From: Tubiluchus corallicola
Lineage: Eukaryota > Priapulida > Priapulimorpha > Priapulimorphida > Tubiluchidae
Assembly (NCBI GenBank): GCA_030141605.1
Contig: JAQGDQ010000088.1
Location: 496,001-560,000 of the forward strand
Direction: 5' to 3'
DNA length: 64,000 nucleotides
Notes under the pieces: model-generated
What the model was told of the DNA's origin: nothing
What the model saw: only the letters and a program-made list of their open reading frames with translations
Database searches by the model: none
Shown: positions 1 to 10,077 of the stretch, one piece after another
Numbering within the stretch: the first letter of the stretch is position 1
Layout of the letters: every line of letters starts with the position of its first letter
Translations under genes and position numbers: made by a program

Positions 1-649
1 ACCGAGTGCTAAGTGTATTGTTTTCATAAATAAACCATATGCACTTTAGTAACATACAAAATCTACTTAGTAGGTCTCTTTGGTTTATAAATCCAGCCAT
101 TTAAATCAATTTAGCTTCGCACAAAGGTGGATTTATTGAACAAACTATGATGTATTTAATAATGCAATTCAACATTTATCAGTACAATTTTAAGGAAAAA
201 AACAATGAAAAAGCCATAAAATAAAATACAGCTACTTTATCTGAAACAAACGTTTAAGAAAAATTGTAACAGGAAAAATGCATAGATCAAAACAGCATAT
301 TCTTCAGATGTTAGGACTAAGAGGTACACACTAAACGCATCGTATATTCTCTGAAAATGTCGATGCATTTACCAATGCATTGTAGGCCTATCTTGTTAGT
401 AAAATGATTTTCGAGTCCAACGCCTGAATGCTAAATAGTAGATTTTTAAAAAAGATAGCTTAGCACTACTTAGATAACTTACTTAATATCTGTACTAAGT
501 ACAACGATAGATGCTCTAATGTTAAATTTTTTATACTAAGGAGTCAGTGTATGTGTGCATCTGTGCTTTCAAAGACTAGCATTTATAAATTATCACGCTG
601 AAAGTGCTAACCATAAAAATAGAATACTATGAAATAGAAGTAGACAATA
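1..649. other. non-coding flank, nothing recognised
   Basis: AT-rich sequence with no open reading frame or repeat that I recognise. It should be part of the first intron of the minus-strand gene whose probable first exon lies at 754-925. Confidence 0.4.
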
Positions 650-753
650 TCATACCGAATGTACAAGACGCATAATACCGTCACATGTCTTCATATATTT
701 CTTGTCGAAATGAACAACAATTGCTTCTTTTGCAAGAAACGGACTTCCATTAC

Positions 754-925
754 CCTCATGAATGTTTGGATTGACAACTGTGAAACGAGCAACATTAGCA
801 GGCAGCTTTCCCGAGTCTTTTTCTTTATCATCCCCATCTTCCTCTTTTGCTGTTAACGCTTCTCTTTCATGAGGAACAGGCGGTATATCTCCTTCATTCT
901 GCTCGTTGATGCGTTTTTCACTCAT
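754..925 (-). CDS. probable first coding exon, unidentified gene
   Basis: An ATG at 925 opens a 57-codon hydrophilic, acidic stretch rich in Glu, Asp and Lys that ends in ARFTVVNPNIHE. The open frame runs on to 650, but a plausible splice donor (GG|GTAATG) lies at 754/753. I prefer it because the sequence beyond looks like intron; this would leave a phase 1 junction. There is no signal peptide or domain. The short FTVV core followed by an acidic spacer faintly recalls the cytosolic N-terminus of K-Cl cotransporters (SLC12 family), but this is too weak to name the gene. The remaining exons would lie to the left, outside the window. It could also be a chance open frame. Confidence 0.35.
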
Positions 926-2820
926 TTTTATAAGATGTTACGTATTAAATACAGGATATTAATGATAAAAACTCATTAATTTTGCGGATGAAAATAAAAT
1001 AATACTAAAACACTTCGAAAGTAGTAAAATACTAAAAGTTGCAATCACCACAGCTGAGCAAACTTTAATCGAATTTTATTCTGGGCTGACGGATCCTCTG
1101 GCTTTGTCAATGCGTGGCACCATCTAGTAACAGAAATCTAAAATTTATTTTTTGTAGGTTTTCCGGTTACAATCTATACATCTATGACATCAATGCAAGA
1201 AAGTTTTGGCAACAACTCCAGTTCCTAGGGAAAAAGAAATCAGCACTTTGGCAGCAGACTCTTACCAAATTATTTTAAGCTCTCATTATGTTATTTTTTA
1301 TAATCTTTTATTTAAAAAGCTGGTACAGATACCTACTGTGGAATTTTGTATTGTCTTGTGTTGCACGCATGCGCAGGAGAGATTAAAATGGTTCAGTTCA
1401 GTAAAAGCCGTGTTTTAGTTTTTATCCGCTCTCTTGGGATTCAAACACGTCTTCACTATTCACACCTACTACTTTTAGGTCATTTTTTTTCATTGCTAAA
1501 TTATACAATTTTATGTAACTGTGATTTTAGTATCAGTATGCCATATCTTAACATTGTGTATGAAAAAATCTTTACACACAATCTGTTATGATTTTTTCGG
1601 TTTATGTAGTATTTAACGTGTATTGCTTTGCCAATGTACACTGTATGTATTTGTGCAAATAAAACTGCATTTAATTGAATTGAAACTACGTTCAAATTAT
1701 TATTTGCGACGACTATGATAGTGGGGGAGAGAATGATAATCTGCAGAAAATCAAATCAGTACACTGCAGTAGTAGGACTGAGCACCGAACGTTTGAGTTC
1801 AGACGAATAGTTTTATACTATTCGAATAAAATCATAGGTTCGAATAATTCAGCACTCCAACCACATAATATACGTTCTTTATCATTAAAATATTTGAAAC
1901 ATCATACAATCAGCACAGTTTACCTGCGATTTCTGTGCACAACTTTATAAGCAAATTATTGGTGCTTTTGCTCCAGGGCAAAATTAAGCAATATGCATGA
2001 TTTTTGTAAGACTGCATTTTATTGATGATTGCAAATTTATTCGAAAATCTTCAAAACTGTATTCAAATTTGATTCAGTGGCTGCGAAAATGCTGAAGTTC
2101 GGTTTGATTCAGATTCGAAAGTTACAAGTTTGGTTTGATTCGTATTTGTTTTTTGGCAGAGAATGCTCTTTACTAGCCCCTTTCGTGAATTGCGCGCAAT
2201 TCCGCAATAGGTTTCAAACAATTTGTATTCATTAAGCTCATTGTTCTATAGTATAAATTAAATGGACTACCATAACAAAATAAAGTACATTGTCCAATAT
2301 ATAGAAGAAGAATCTACATTTCTGATTAGCTGAAATGTAAACTGTAATCATTTTGCAGTACAACTATTAAATAATTAACAGTGATATAGACTTTTAATGC
2401 ACAATCCTTCCGAAAATGATGTACAAATGCTTCAAACCATTTTTGATTAAACAATTGTACACCACTAAAATGAGGTTCTTATGGCATGGTCTATATGCTG
2501 CCGTTAAGCCCCTGCTATTATGAATTTCATACCACAGGCCCCAAGCATAATAATTGGTAGAGTGAAATGCTATTAGTTAAGAGAGTTTGCAGCAGTATAA
2601 CAGTAAAATAGGCAGCGCATTGGTCAAAACGTTTGTTTGGATGTTTAGGTACAGTAGTGTATAGGGGTTTATATTTTTACTCTTTAGTGTACTGTAGCTA
2701 CAAAATGTTCACTAATATTGGTTAGTGTGAATTTAGTATTTGCTGGTCTACTATATTAACCAAAAAGGCAAAACTTTTTCATAATACATGCATAGTATAC
2801 GTACATGATTTGTTACCACA
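926..2820. other. non-coding, possible decayed LINE 3' tail near 1690
   Basis: No gene is seen. At about 1655-1690 the sequence reads like the end of a non-LTR retrotransposon: an AATAAA-type signal followed by the short repeat-like tail TTAATTGAATTGAA. The upstream sequence is too degenerate to translate. Confidence 0.3.
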
Positions 2821-2824
2821 ATTT

Positions 2825-3683
2825 CGGCCTTGGGCCTTCGTGTGCGCAGGGCTGTTCTGTGTTGTCTTTGGCTTCATCTATATTATATTGAACTGAGATC
2901 AAGTGTAAAGTGTGCACTCTGCTGTGCTATTATATACTGCTATATAATACTGTATGCTATACTGCACCTGTACAGTTGTGTGATATATACCACTTGTAAC
3001 CCTTTATGTCAGTTTACTTATAGATTTGACTATCCTCTACTTTCGTGGATGCTCTACAGTAAATGTGTAAATTCTGGCCATTCGTGAGACACGTGTAAAT
3101 GTGTATCATTAATTTTGCAGTTTAGAAGTAGTATGACACGCATGCATTGTGCAGTGAAACTTAACCTTAGTTAAGCAATTTCTTAGTAGACCACCCTAGC
3201 TACAACAATGATGATTACATCGAAACAACAATTTTGTTTACCCCCGGCCATCATGAATCATTAATAATATAATTATGCTTTATATTATACTGTTTCATAA
3301 GGTGTTAGAATCAATGTAATTTTGTGCTCACTTGAAGATATGTATATGTTATGTTCTTCAGTGCATTTTTATGTTTGTTTAATTTGCTTTAATGTATGTG
3401 ATTCTTCACGTTTTTGACGACATGTGTATTGCGTATATGTACAATTATTTTTTTCAGTGCAATTTAATATTCTTCTTAATGTATTTAATGCATGCTTACT
3501 TAACGATCGTGTATGTTTGTGTATGTCCTGTCACTGTCAACATCGCATTAGTAATTAGCGTGCTCGTGCTGGTACATTTTATCGTGTGATTTGCCAGCTA
3601 ACATTGTAAATCATTAGTTAGGTACACTGAATGATTTTAATGCATTGTATAATGTTTATAATCATTTTTTATGGCAAATAAAG

Positions 3684-3715
<32 letters not shown>
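2825..3715 (+). mobile_element. LINE 3' end with (TA)n tail
   Basis: A T-rich, stop-filled region ends in ATGGCAAATAAAGATATTAT followed by (TA)n at about 3683-3720. The same ending is found on the opposite strand at 5243, where it follows a readable reverse-transcriptase ORF. I therefore read this as the 3' untranslated part of a second copy of that LINE family, with the TA microsatellite as its tail. The 5' limit is uncertain and no coding region is readable here. Confidence 0.5.
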
Positions 3716-3721
<6 letters not shown>

Positions 3722-3722
3722 C

Positions 3723-3814
3723 GGCTAGACTCCAAAGATTATAATTATATATATATATATATATATATAATATAATTATATATATAATATATATATAATC
3801 TTTGGAGTCTGGCC
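3723..3814. repeat. inverted repeat (hairpin) with AT-rich loop
   Basis: Left arm 3723-3743 (GGCTAGACTCCAAAGATTATA) pairs with right arm 3794-3814, 20 of 21 positions matching. The sequence between them is almost only A and T and extends the palindrome. It sits directly after the (TA)n tail of the LINE. It could be a very short foldback MITE or a microsatellite that became palindromic. Confidence 0.8.
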
Positions 3815-4924
3815 TATGTTTTCTAGTCGGTTGTAGTATTTCTTATCAGTTTTATATGGATACTGCACAGATCCTCAATTATTTACTTGGCTGTACAGGG
3901 AATAAAACAAAACTGGATGACAACATCTGAAATAAATCAGATGTTGCTCTGTTTTTGGTGTTCTACACTTTGCTACATGTTTGTTTTTCCACTATTGGCG
4001 TTTCTAGATACCATCTCTTCTAGCACTAAGGGCCTTTTGTCATCAAACTGCAGCAAAGTAAGAATCTTCGAGTTAAAGCGTCACCGTTAACCACGAGGAC
4101 TTTTGTGTAGTATAATAATGCATCCTTATCCTGCCTTTAGACAGTATAATGTCAGTTTTCACCCACTGTAATCCCGGGCCTCTCTCAACTCTGTGGGCTG
4201 CAAGGATCGAGTTCTTCGAATTGTAAGCGACTGCAATAGAATACCAGGTCTTATTTTAATAACAGAAGTATATTTGCCTAACTTCTTTGTTGCTATAATC
4301 CTATTGAATGTATTGTTAAGGTAAGGTAATCCCCCCCAATACATTCACTGTACTGGGTTTTAGCGACATTCAGCCATTTGGCCATCGGGTCAACGAATAA
4401 TTTTGTTGCCAACCATTTCAAAGAACAGCTAGTCATTTTATGTACTGCTGCCTAACTAGGATATTTCTCCTGTTGTTTGCTTATATGTGCTAGTATCTTC
4501 ACTTGTGTTTTAAAACTTCAGATGAGATTTATCAACATTTTAAAGTGGGAATGAATGAATTTAGTTCATCGGTGTGCCGTTCAGTTGTACCTGCCAGCCT
4601 TCTGCTGGCTAATAGGCGAAAATTAGTGAGCAATCTCCATAAAACCAGCTCATGCTTCCATGTTCACGGAAATGTAATCACCATGGAAATTATCTTCAAA
4701 TGGAAATTGTACTTACACACACAAACAACAGAGAGAAATTCCATCCGAATAACCGATTTATTTATCTGTTACTATATGCAAGATCTTTCAGACCATATTT
4801 CTCTTGGACAATTGCTGTTTTGCTGATGTGTTTTTGCTTTATTCGCTCCATTGCAGGCAACTCTTCTATTTAATCAACCGTCACCAGTTATATTATTTTA
4901 TATTTTAATGGAACTTTGAAAGCA
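3815..4924. other. non-coding, nothing recognised
   Basis: There are open frames of about 60-107 codons here, for example 4503-4826 on the plus strand. None shows a domain, a codon pattern or splice sites that support a gene. Confidence 0.35.
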
Positions 4925-4944
4925 CCTAGATCAGGTTAGTAATT

Positions 4945-5070
4945 TGACAATTTTTGACGTATCCAAAGTTTTCAATAAGGTGTGAGACAGATGCTACAAA
5001 CTTCAATCATGTGGCATAGGTAGCAGCCTCAGTATTGTTTATATGTCGCGAGATTCGAGCACATCTTGAT
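4945..5070 (+). pseudogene. reverse-transcriptase fragment (degenerate)
   Basis: Reading the plus strand from about 4948 gives IFDVSKVFNKV, a stop, then CYKLQSCGIGSSL. This matches the non-LTR reverse-transcriptase block in which the first catalytic Asp is followed by SKAFD and then a KL..GI stretch. It is broken by stops and is too short to classify. It points towards the LINE tail at 5243, but on the opposite strand, so it is a separate insertion. Confidence 0.4.
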
Positions 5071-5242
5071 CAGAGGTCGCTGAAAGCATTATGATCTCGC
5101 TTATGAAAGAAGTCCTTCCATCCACCAAACCGACGATGATGTTTTTTTTCAGTGGTCGGTAAAACTGTACTTATCTCGTGGGAACGCTAAGCAAGACCAA
5201 GCGGTACAAAAGGAAAGGAAAATGCAATTTCAGTTCGGGAGT

Positions 5243-6200
5243 TATATATATATATATAATAATCTTTATTTGCCATTAAAAACATTGATAATCACTGATA
5301 AAAACTTTATAGAGATAATCAATCAGTGTTAGTTAATAAAAACTTACACTGCTGAAGGCAAATGCGTCAGTGCAATCTAAACTACTGTGCAGTAATGACG
5401 AATAAAATCAAACATATTTACAACTATACACAAAAAAATATAAAAAAAAACTATGATTTAATTAATATGGCCGTGGGTATATGAATTCGGAATTAGTGTG
5501 TATGTTGTCGTACTGGTGTGATGGTATTTCATATCTGGTTAATATTAGTGATTTTAATTTTGTTTTCAATGCTGATAGGGACTTGATTTGTTTAACCTGT
5601 AATGGTAGAGAATTCCAAAGTAAAATTGCTTGTTTGATTACAGAGTTCGTTCCATAGTGGGTATTTGTCCTAATTTGTTTTAGATTGAATGTTCTGGAAT
5701 TAACGATAGGATTTGGAAAAAAGGTAAATCTGTTATTCTGGAATGGTTTGCTGATGTTGTTAATGTATTTAAATATAAAAAGCAGAGTAAAATATTCTTT
5801 GTGTGCTTCAATGATTGGGAATTTTAAAGTTTTTCTCAGGTTAGTTGTTGAAGCTTTGAATTTTTGTCTACCTGCCTTGTGTTTGTATGAGTACCCAGCT
5901 ATCAATCTCAATGCATAGTTTTGAAGGAGATTTAATTTTAAGTAATTTTCTCTTTTGGTTTTTTGAAGTAGCGTACATCCATATAAGAAGTGTGGTAGAA
6001 CTAAAGTTTTATATATTAGTGTTTTAGTTTCCTTTGTTAGTTGCCCTTTAACTTGTCGGAGATATGATGTGCTAGATGCCATTTTTGTGTATATGTTATT
6101 AAAGTGATCATCCCATGAAAGATTATTGTCTACTTGTATGCCCAGGAATTTAACATTGTTAGTTTGTTTGATTACAGCATTATCTATTGTCAAAGTGGAT
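5243..6200 (-). mobile_element. 5'-truncated LINE (CR1/L2/Jockey-like)
   Basis: A minus-strand copy. The 3' end carries ATGGCAAATAAAGATTATTA and a (TA)n tail at 5243-5260. The open frame is 5462-6193, followed by a ~220-bp 3' UTR. The 5' end is cut off near 6200, typical of incomplete target-primed reverse transcription. Confidence 0.8.
5462..6193 (-). CDS. LINE reverse-transcriptase C-terminal part
   Basis: About 243 codons without a stop, entered from the truncated 5' side; the first codon is TTG, so this is not a true start. Residues 14-27 (VKFLGIQVDNNLSW) are the reverse-transcriptase thumb block of CR1/L2/Jockey-type LINEs. The segment TLVLPHFLYGCTL and the C-terminal block with LLWNSLPLQVKQIKSLSALK are also typical of this group. 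The catalytic Asp-containing palm motifs are missing because of the 5' truncation, so it cannot be active by itself. The lack of internal stops suggests a fairly recent insertion. Confidence 0.8.
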   Translation of the reverse strand: MTIDNAVIKQTNNVKFLGIQVDNNLSWDDHFNNIYTKMASSTSYLRQVKGQLTKETKTLIYKTLVLPHFLYGCTLLQKTKRENYLKLNLLQNYALRLIAGYSYKHKAGRQKFKASTTNLRKTLKFPIIEAHKEYFTLLFIFKYINNISKPFQNNRFTFFPNPIVNSRTFNLKQIRTNTHYGTNSVIKQAILLWNSLPLQVKQIKSLSALKTKLKSLILTRYEIPSHQYDNIHTNSEFIYPRPY

Positions 6201-8628
6201 TGTCAAAGTCAAAGTTACCAGACATTTACATGTCATATTATGATACAAGAATTATGATACACGTGTCAGATAGCATTGGCAGTTATTTTCATATGAAAAA
6301 TATTGAGGATGGTAATAGCATTATAATTAAAAAAAACTAACTATGACGAAAACTATAACCTAAGGAACAGACCACATAACAAACACATAAAAATGAATAA
6401 ATGAAGGCAAACATATAGATACTTATATAATCACAACAAACACCAGGCACTATTTTTGCACAACTTTTAAACCTGTTAAACCAAACGGTATTAAGAATTA
6501 ACAACTATACTAACCTAACTACCCAGGCAGCACACAATATTATCATTACCATAATATTATATTATATGATATACTATAATCTTATTATATATTATAGTGA
6601 TGATTTTATCAGGTTCTTGACAAAAAAGTATATTCGGAAATTATTGTCACCATGTTGGTACAAAATAGGTCATTTTTTTTCTAATATGGATATGGAAACA
6701 CACGGTTTACAGATATTGGTAAAAAACACAGGTACAACGTTGTGGCAAGTCTACTTTTGACGCGATCCTTCACATTGTTTTTCATGTAATATTATTTTTT
6801 TTCGATTTTCAATATTACGAGAGTTACACTGTATTCTGAATTTTCACAAAATGGATTCATAGCAAAGGTAAATTGTGTTCTAAATAATATATACAAGAAG
6901 TTGGGCAGTTACTTTACAAGTCCACGCGAGCAAAATGTACGCGTATACATGTCGCCAAGCGAGTGACACAAATGTCACACATTTCCTGAAATGGAACTAA
7001 CTAATGGTTGTTCGTCCTGCCGAACTGGATTAAGTGTTGGTATAATAGACTTACCTCATTATGTAGCCCTTCTGGCGCTTTAAAACACATACCTGTCAGC
7101 ATTTCAAACTACTCATAAGAATTCAATATTCCGGGGTCTTGCTCCGAGTCTTAATTTAGTTTGTTAACTGTAGCACATAATTTATGGCTTTCGATTTTTA
7201 TGTGTGTCAAATCAGATGAGGTTCGAGCTAACAAACTTCTCCTTTCGGATAATTTTATCATTTAGACTTCTATATCTGTCATTTTTCCTATAGTCATTTT
7301 CTCTTTTGCAGGTATTAGTTTGTTTATTTTTCTTATTAATTTTGCTAACACTTTGTTACTTCATTCACCTTGGCCAGAGCTATGCCTTTATTGTCCTATT
7401 ATAAATGCCAAATTTCAAATTTATTTTTACTTGTATTGTATCTGAATAAACAACTCCTCGTCTTCTTTTGGGCTGTTTAAAGTAAGAAAACTTCACAATC
7501 CATGTCTATGAACATTATCAAGCTTTAATATCGGTTATTATAGCCCCACTTATGGGGGAAAATGGCATAACTTAGGATTATGTATGAGTAATTATCTCAG
7601 TCGTCTCGCTTTTCAGCAAAAACTCTAGCTAGTGGAAGTCCAATATTAGTTTTGTTGTCATCCACAATTCAATTGGGTTATATAATTTTTGACCGGTACA
7701 GTAAGTAATCATTGCTTTTGTTCCTTTTTTTACTTCTTCATTAACAATGGCTGCAAGACCATGTGTATGTTGTGAATAAAACATTAAAATTTTGATCAAA
7801 AGTTAAAGAAAGCATAACAAATTATAACAACTGATATTAAGTATCTATTCTGAGTTTCGTTAAAAAACAACATAATAAACATTTTACAATTAATATCAAA
7901 ATCTCTCGGAGTTTAAAAACTTCATTAGTTTACTGACACTAGTAAGATTAAAGATACTAATATACCTATATATATGTTTGCTTGTGAACAGTATAATATA
8001 TATATATATATACAGCTTGTGAAAACTCCTGTTAATGTAATTAACGCACATCACTTTTAGTTACAATAATAAAATTGTTACTGCCGTGCACCAAAATAAA
8101 TCAAAGTATAAGAGATATAATTTTTTCCACAGAGTATCGCAAGTACATTGCTTCAAAAGGAATCAGAGTTTTTAAGGACTTGGCCAACAAAAAAATTAAA
8201 TTGTTACAAATGCAAATACATATGTAGTACAGTTATACACCTACAATTGTCAACTTTATATGGTATTTTCTGGGGCTTGTTACTTTTTGTGATAGTAGTT
8301 TATAGTTGCTTTTCTGAAAACAAAAGTCTTATAATTTTTGTAATGTAAAAAATTTTCCTGTGCAGATGGTTTATTTTTTTATTCTAGTGTCTTTATGAAA
8401 ACAGTAAAATAGTGTTTAGAAGACAGAAATAAAATAATATGCATGATTTACTTACAGTCCTGAGATTCCTGATCCACAAATATTAAACAGATAACAATAG
8501 GCATTGAACATTCAATTGCAATGTAAATGGAAAAGTTTACAACTGATTTAACACAAAAAATAGACTAGATTGTTAACACTATCATATCAACAACTGTTTG
8601 TTACATTTAACATTACAACTAGCATAAT
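6201..8628. other. intergenic, 3' flank of Neto
   Basis: No coding region is supported. It contains AT-rich low-complexity sequence, including short (TA)n near 7,998-8,012. The right end is the 3' UTR of the Neto gene. Confidence 0.4.
8370..8375 (-). promoter_or_regulatory. candidate polyadenylation signal of Neto
   Basis: AATAAA on the minus strand, about 255 bp after the Neto stop codon. It is the nearest clear hexamer I noticed downstream of the stop. In AT-rich DNA such a hexamer is common, so this is only a candidate. Confidence 0.35.
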
Positions 8629-10077
8629 TTAAGTGTTATCATAATCAACAGGAGGCGGCTGTGGTGGGGAAACTTGCTGGTGGAGTGAAGGGGACTTTTC
8701 ATTTTTTGTTTCTGGGCCTGGAGTAGGTGGAGTCACCTCTAACACTGGAAGACTGCTTTGCGGTTGAAGACGTTGTTTTTTATCAGAGACAGATTGCATG
8801 TGTTCATCCATTATGGCATCAAGAGAAGCACCAATATTTAAAACCCCTCTTTTGCAGTATCGAGTAGGCTTCCCATTGCTAGGTCTATCTCCAGGATCCT
8901 GAAAGATTTTCTTTAACTCCTCGTTTATTTGTTTTGTTTCAGGTGGCATAGTGGCAGTAACAGAAGATTGTGCAGAGGAGGAAGCTGAGTCTCTACTATC
9001 ACTACTATCAGATCGTGCCCCAACTTTTAATATAGGTTTCTTTTTTAGTCTGTCCTTGGGTAACATTCCGATATCACTAAAGTCTGAATCACTTTGCACA
9101 GTCTCTGCACGAATGAGAGTCCGTCGACTTAGGTGCTTTGGCACTTTCTTGTCAGCAGACTTTTTGCCATTGCTTACTGAATCACTCATTGTGGAAGTTG
9201 GGATAATAGTTTGAGGTACTGGTTTAGTCCCTGTTTCACTTTCTGTGTCACTATAAACAAGTGCACATTTAGTTTGTGGAATGATTTGTGGCTGCTTGCC
9301 ATGTCTTTCAGATAGCACAGGGTCAGATTCAGAAAACTCTGAGTCACTGGCGCCATAACCATGTGGCTTGGAACTGCCACAGCCGCTTTTGTGTGACGAA
9401 AACTTTTTCTTTCCACCTGGTATTACAATAATTTTTGGTTCAAGTATTGGCGTACTAGCCTTCTCTTTTTCTACTGCATATTTTTCTGATGACACTGACC
9501 GAGTCCTTTTCACCACTTCAGCAGCATTTTTGTTATCTGTTCGGGGTAGTACTGTGGTTGGTTTGGGGGCAACAGCAGGTTTTGCAGCTGCCTTTAAATT
9601 CACACCACCAACAATATCTATTGTACGAAGCTGCTCCAAAGATGTCGTCCTTGGATATGGAAGGGGTGGTTCGTCATCATCACGGATTTCGTTTCCACTT
9701 CGTTGGGCAGCAGGCATTCCTGTTAGCACCTTTTCTGACCATTTTAGAGAAGAAGAACGTGGTAAAGGTTGAGGTCTCTCGGTAAATGAATTACAGTCTG
9801 CTACCTCACGTGGCTTTTTCCCCTTTTGCTGGGGTAATGATTTCGGACGATCCCTTTTTCCAGGATAATTATTGGATGCACCATCACGCATTTGAACACG
9901 ACTTGTGCTGTTCATTTCATGCCACGCACAATTCGGTGGCACACCACTATCAAACAATTCAGTCATCCCGACACTTGCTCCGTGAGGCAGAAGTGGCGAG
10001 GCACCACCAGGATACTGCCCTTCCATATCGGTTGACTGTTGTGCAGTTCTGTGGGCTGATTCCAAATTACAGTGGTC
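8629..10077 (-). CDS. Neto: Neto exon 9: cytoplasmic tail
   Basis: The acceptor TTATAG|GAC lies at 10078/10077 and the stop TAA at 8629-8631. This single exon encodes residues 381-862. It has no recognisable folded domain and looks disordered: Pro-rich segments (PKPTTVLPRT; the C-terminal PQPPPVDYDNT), several basic-x-x-Ser motifs (PRSSSLKW, PRTTSLEQL, KRTRSVSSEKY) suited to basophilic kinases, and three acidic Ser clusters (SDSEFSESD, YSDTESETG, QSDSDFSD) suited to casein kinase 2. The C-terminus DYDNT is not a classical PDZ ligand. It probably scaffolds intracellular partners, but this is inferred. Plus-strand open frames here are shadows. Confidence 0.9.
   Translation of the reverse strand, partial: DHCNLESAHRTAQQSTDMEGQYPGGASPLLPHGASVGMTELFDSGVPPNCAWHEMNSTSRVQMRDGASNNYPGKRDRPKSLPQQKGKKPREVADCNSFTERPQPLPRSSSLKWSEKVLTGMPAAQRSGNEIRDDDEPPLPYPRTTSLEQLRTIDIVGGVNLKAAAKPAVAPKPTTVLPRTDNKNAAEVVKRTRSVSSEKYAVEKEKASTPILEPKIIVIPGGKKKFSSHKSGCGSSKPHGYGASDSEFSESDPVLSERHGKQPQIIPQTKCALVYSDTESETGTKPVPQTIIPTSTMSDSVSNGKKSADKKVPKHLSRRTLIRAETVQSDSDFSDIGMLPKDRLKKKPILKVGARSDSSDSRDSASSSAQSSVTATMPPETKQINEELKKIFQDPGDRPSNGKPTRYCKRGVLNIGASLDAIMDEHMQSVSDKKQRLQPQSSLPVLEVTPPTPGPETKNEKSPSLHQQVSPPQPPPVDYDNT

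Noticed and set aside
9368-9785. Plus-strand open frames of 98-134 codons
   Set aside because: They lie antisense to the Neto tail exon, whose frame is 482 codons long and joins in phase with upstream exons.
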